From positions 1 to 24,874 of IMG/VR virus record IMGVR_UViG_3300025098_000264: a stretch of DNA of 24,874 nucleotides; one strand, written 5' to 3'. How positions within the stretch are numbered: the stretch's first letter is position 1; every line of letters begins with the position of its first letter. Both the position numbers and the translations under genes were made by a program. Positions 22,883-24,874 of the stretch are shown here, piece by piece. The stretch is from a virus. The notes below the pieces were generated by a model that did not search any database, was not told where the DNA came from, and saw only the letters and a program-made list of their open reading frames with translations.

Positions 22883-23491
22883 TTATCCTCTCGCCATTAG
22901 ACCAGCACCCTCTGGTGTGGCAGGTTGTTCTTCTGTAGCAGGCTCAGCCTCCATGTCAGCGGGTAGCTCTTCTGTTTCTTCTTCTTCTGCAGGCTCACGC
23001 TGTGCTTCTAGATCCATCACAGTTAAGTTCTCAGAAATGTCTTGCATTAAAGCTACACCTTCATCTTCTGCAGCAGTCTTATCAGCACGAGCTAAAGCTG
23101 CAGTTAACAACATAGAGATCTTGTCTTTCTCTTTTTGTTTAACTTCATCAGAGTTAACTTCACCCATCTTGTATGGTACATCTAGTGAGTCTGCTGTAGC
23201 TGTAATAAACTTGATCAAAGCAGGTTCTACTAAAAGACCTACATCTAAAGTGTGCTTACCTTTCATTACACCTGATGTACGTAAAGATTGGGCAAGAGGT
23301 ATGACAGGAAAGCCTACCTCTAGCATAACCATCATATCGTCTACTACATCAGGCTTAGATAGATGCTTTACGTAATACTGCAGAGTTTCTTCTACAGTGT
23401 TCATATCAGGAGGACGCTCCCAACGCCGTTCACCCGGCTTAGAAGTTAAAGACATACCGGGCATGGGAGCGTTTAGTTTAGATAATGCCAT
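22883..23491 (-). CDS. Conserved small virion protein (202 aa)
   Basis: A 202-residue protein that starts MALSKLNAPMPGMSLTSKPG and then RRWERPPDMNTVEETLQYYV, a beginning I recall from marine phage structural proteins encoded beside the internal proteins. The middle is helical (DVVDDMMVMLEVGFPVIPLAQSL), and the last 45 residues are an acidic low-complexity tail (EEEETEELPAD, EEQPATPEG). The function is unknown. It lies between the lysis genes and the two large internal protein genes. Confidence 0.6.
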   Translation of the reverse strand: MALSKLNAPMPGMSLTSKPGERRWERPPDMNTVEETLQYYVKHLSKPDVVDDMMVMLEVGFPVIPLAQSLRTSGVMKGKHTLDVGLLVEPALIKFITATADSLDVPYKMGEVNSDEVKQKEKDKISMLLTAALARADKTAAEDEGVALMQDISENLTVMDLEAQREPAEEEETEELPADMEAEPATEEQPATPEGAGLMARG

Positions 23492-23502
23492 TCTCTTTTA
23501 TC

Positions 23503-23946
23503 CTACTTAGTGAAACCTGCACCGAAGTACAGGCCTATGATTGCTGATACTATGTGTGTATCTAGTGGAGTGATTACAAAGCCTTGTGCTGTTCGCCACT
23601 GTACTGTCTCTGCTGGTCCGAATAGCCAGTTCCAAAAACCACCAGTTGCTTCTGTGTAGCCTACGATCACACCAACCTCAGGATACCACACTGCTACTAG
23701 CTTTGGCAAGACAATAATGCTAAATACTGCAGATAAAGCTATAAGTCTACGGGTCCAAGCGAAGTGCTTGTCGTTCTTACCTGCATCTCTAGCTGCGTTA
23801 ACTTGATCTGCTTTGAAGCTTGCTGTCTGGAGCATCATCTTCTGTTGCTCTAGTTTGTTCTTTTGGTTCTGTCCAATGACAGACATCACTCCACCTAACA
23901 CAGTAGAGAAGAGCATGGTTATGAGTTCTAAGGGTAAGCCAAACAT
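23503..23946 (-). CDS. Holin-like membrane protein
   Basis: A 147-residue protein with three likely transmembrane segments: about residues 9-26 (ITMLFSTVLGGVMSVIG), 66-88 (LIALSAVFSIIVLPKLVAVW) and 129-145 (HIVSAIIGLYFGAG). A basic, Gln/Lys-rich cytoplasmic helix (residues 27-63) lies between the first two. The layout resembles the three-helix holins of gene transfer agents and Roseobacter phages (GTA_holin_3TM), an assignment made by pattern only. It directly follows the lysozyme-like gene and shares its last base (TAATG), which suits a lysis pair that lets the endolysin reach the cell wall. Confidence 0.55.
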   Translation of the reverse strand: MFGLPLELITMLFSTVLGGVMSVIGQNQKNKLEQQKMMLQTASFKADQVNAARDAGKNDKHFAWTRRLIALSAVFSIIVLPKLVAVWYPEVGVIVGYTEATGGFWNWLFGPAETVQWRTAQGFVITPLDTHIVSAIIGLYFGAGFTK

Positions 23947-24874
23947 TATAAAGTTACGTCAGACAGTTTATTATTGGGGTGTAGCTTTTTACCTGATGCG
24001 AACTCTTCCACAACATTACCAGAAGCAGTAACCCACTTAAAAACAGGTTTCTCTTTTGTTCCTGACACTTCTACTTTAACAATATCTTCCCAATTCGCAA
24101 GTCCTTCACCTAAAAGGTTAGCTTCCTTAGCTCTTCTAGCAGACAAACCAGAAGATGCAAAACCCTCAGAGTGTATTGCATCTCGCATCTCTTTTATAAA
24201 TTCCCTAACGTCTGGGTTTTTCTTATTAAGAGCCTTTCTTTGATTTCTGCCAAAACTACCAGCATTCCATAGATAGCTCATTAAAGGTTTATGAAACTCT
24301 TTATCAACATTGTCAAATATAGATTTATTAGCCTCATACTTTTCTTCTACATACTTATCGGCAAAAGCATCTGCAAACTCTCTCATAGTCTTGTAATTTG
24401 AAGGTACTAAATTATACTCATCTGCTTTCTCTTTAGTAATACCGTAAGAGTATGTTGGTGTTGCAGAAAGGTCATCGCCACCCATACCTTCTAATGAAAC
24501 CATTTCGTCTACTACAGAGCTGTTAAATTTTCTAGAACCAACACCAAAAGTAGGTATATCTGTTATACCCATATCATCATCTGTCTGTTCTTCCGCTACA
24601 GGCCTACTACCAAGCCCAGCGCTGGGCAGTTCTTTATCTAAAGCCTCATTACTAAGAGTGTCTACACTAGGTGCATCTTCATCATCTAGCACAGGTAGAT
24701 CTCTCATCTCACCTTGTAGCTCAAACCTATCACGACTACTGTCTGCACTAACAGTAGGCTGTATGTCAGTCTGCTTAGATGTCATACCTCTGTTTAGTTC
24801 AGTAGCTAACATATCTAGAACTTGAGAAGATACACTACGCCTAGTAGTCTTAGGCTTGCGAGCTTCTTGAGTTT
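23946..24874 (-). CDS. Lysozyme-like endolysin or virion muramidase, 5'-truncated
   Basis: The frame has no stop before the window edge: 20 codons upstream of the ATG at 24812 are open, so the start lies outside. Counting from that ATG, residues 1-100 are polar and disordered, and about 100-240 resemble a phage lysozyme (GH24-like). Supporting signs are MVSLEGMGG (E108, a possible catalytic Glu), TYSYGIT in place of the usual TIGYGHT loop, LMSYLWNAGSFG, and SGLSARRAKEANL, which matches the conserved GLxxRRxxE helix. The last 45 residues look like a small beta domain. The long N-terminal tail would suit a virion-associated enzyme as well as an endolysin. The gene next to it is holin-like. Confidence 0.65.
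   Translation of the reverse strand, partial: TQEARKPKTTRRSVSSQVLDMLATELNRGMTSKQTDIQPTVSADSSRDRFELQGEMRDLPVLDDEDAPSVDTLSNEALDKELPSAGLGSRPVAEEQTDDDMGITDIPTFGVGSRKFNSSVVDEMVSLEGMGGDDLSATPTYSYGITKEKADEYNLVPSNYKTMREFADAFADKYVEEKYEANKSIFDNVDKEFHKPLMSYLWNAGSFGRNQRKALNKKNPDVREFIKEMRDAIHSEGFASSGLSARRAKEANLLGEGLANWEDIVKVEVSGTKEKPVFKWVTASGNVVEEFASGKKLHPNNKLSDVTL

Noticed and set aside
22917-23375. Long antisense ORF (152 codons) opposite the small virion protein
   Set aside because: The translation is Ser/Ala low-complexity, which is what the reverse complement of an acidic Glu/Ala-rich coding region gives. The minus-strand gene fits its neighbours.
1-24874. tRNA genes or tRNA-derived attachment core
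   Set aside because: No cloverleaf with a TTC-type arm was recognised on either strand by eye. A tRNA scanning program would be decisive.

Overview
The window is part of a tailed-phage genome, most likely a marine podovirus of the type first seen in SAR116 phage HMO-2011 (relatives infect Roseobacter-clade and SAR11 bacteria). The best clue is the family A DNA polymerase at 7995-10046, whose exonuclease and polymerase domains are separated by a two-part cysteine motif like the DnaJ central zinc finger. As I recall, that is a hallmark of the HMO-2011 group. Class II ribonucleotide reductase, ThyX, MazG and PhoH also fit a marine phage. The host assignment is inference.

Layout: 1-17360 is one long, tightly packed plus-strand block of early, replication and nucleotide-metabolism genes. 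Many genes overlap by a few bases (ATGA, TAATG, ATGGTAA junctions), which suggests translational coupling. 17391-24874 is a minus-strand block of virion and lysis genes. The two blocks converge on a short hairpin at 17366-17383 that looks like a bidirectional terminator. The only sizeable non-coding gap is 1975-2125 (151 bp), which is full of inverted repeats.

Region by region: 1-2000 has a truncated unknown gene, a ParB/Srx-fold protein, a small basic protein and an endonuclease VII. 2126-3620 is a string of very small unknown genes. 3614-4540 is a tyrosine integrase. 4530-10046 holds the primase, ThyX, small genes, the DnaB-type helicase and DNA polymerase. 10088-12422 holds a probable ssDNA-binding protein, a Cas4-like Fe-S exonuclease and a T7-type endonuclease I, with a near-consensus sigma70 promoter in front. 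12423-17360 holds a DUF3310 protein, MazG, class II RNR with a coupled glutaredoxin, a possible PD-(D/E)XK nuclease, and PhoH. On the minus strand are two large presumed internal virion proteins, a conserved small virion protein, a holin-like membrane protein and a lysozyme-like protein cut by the window end.

How they work together: primase, helicase, polymerase and SSB form the replisome. Exonuclease, endonuclease I and endonuclease VII recombine and resolve DNA. RNR, glutaredoxin, ThyX and MazG supply and clean up dNTPs. No RNA polymerase, lysogeny repressor or tRNA is visible here.

The most unusual observation is a complete 71-codon ORF nested out of frame inside the polymerase gene (8428-8643). 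It encodes a signal peptide, a perfect lipobox and a proline-rich mature region resembling an Rz1-type outer-membrane spanin, and it coincides with a local change in the polymerase's codon use.
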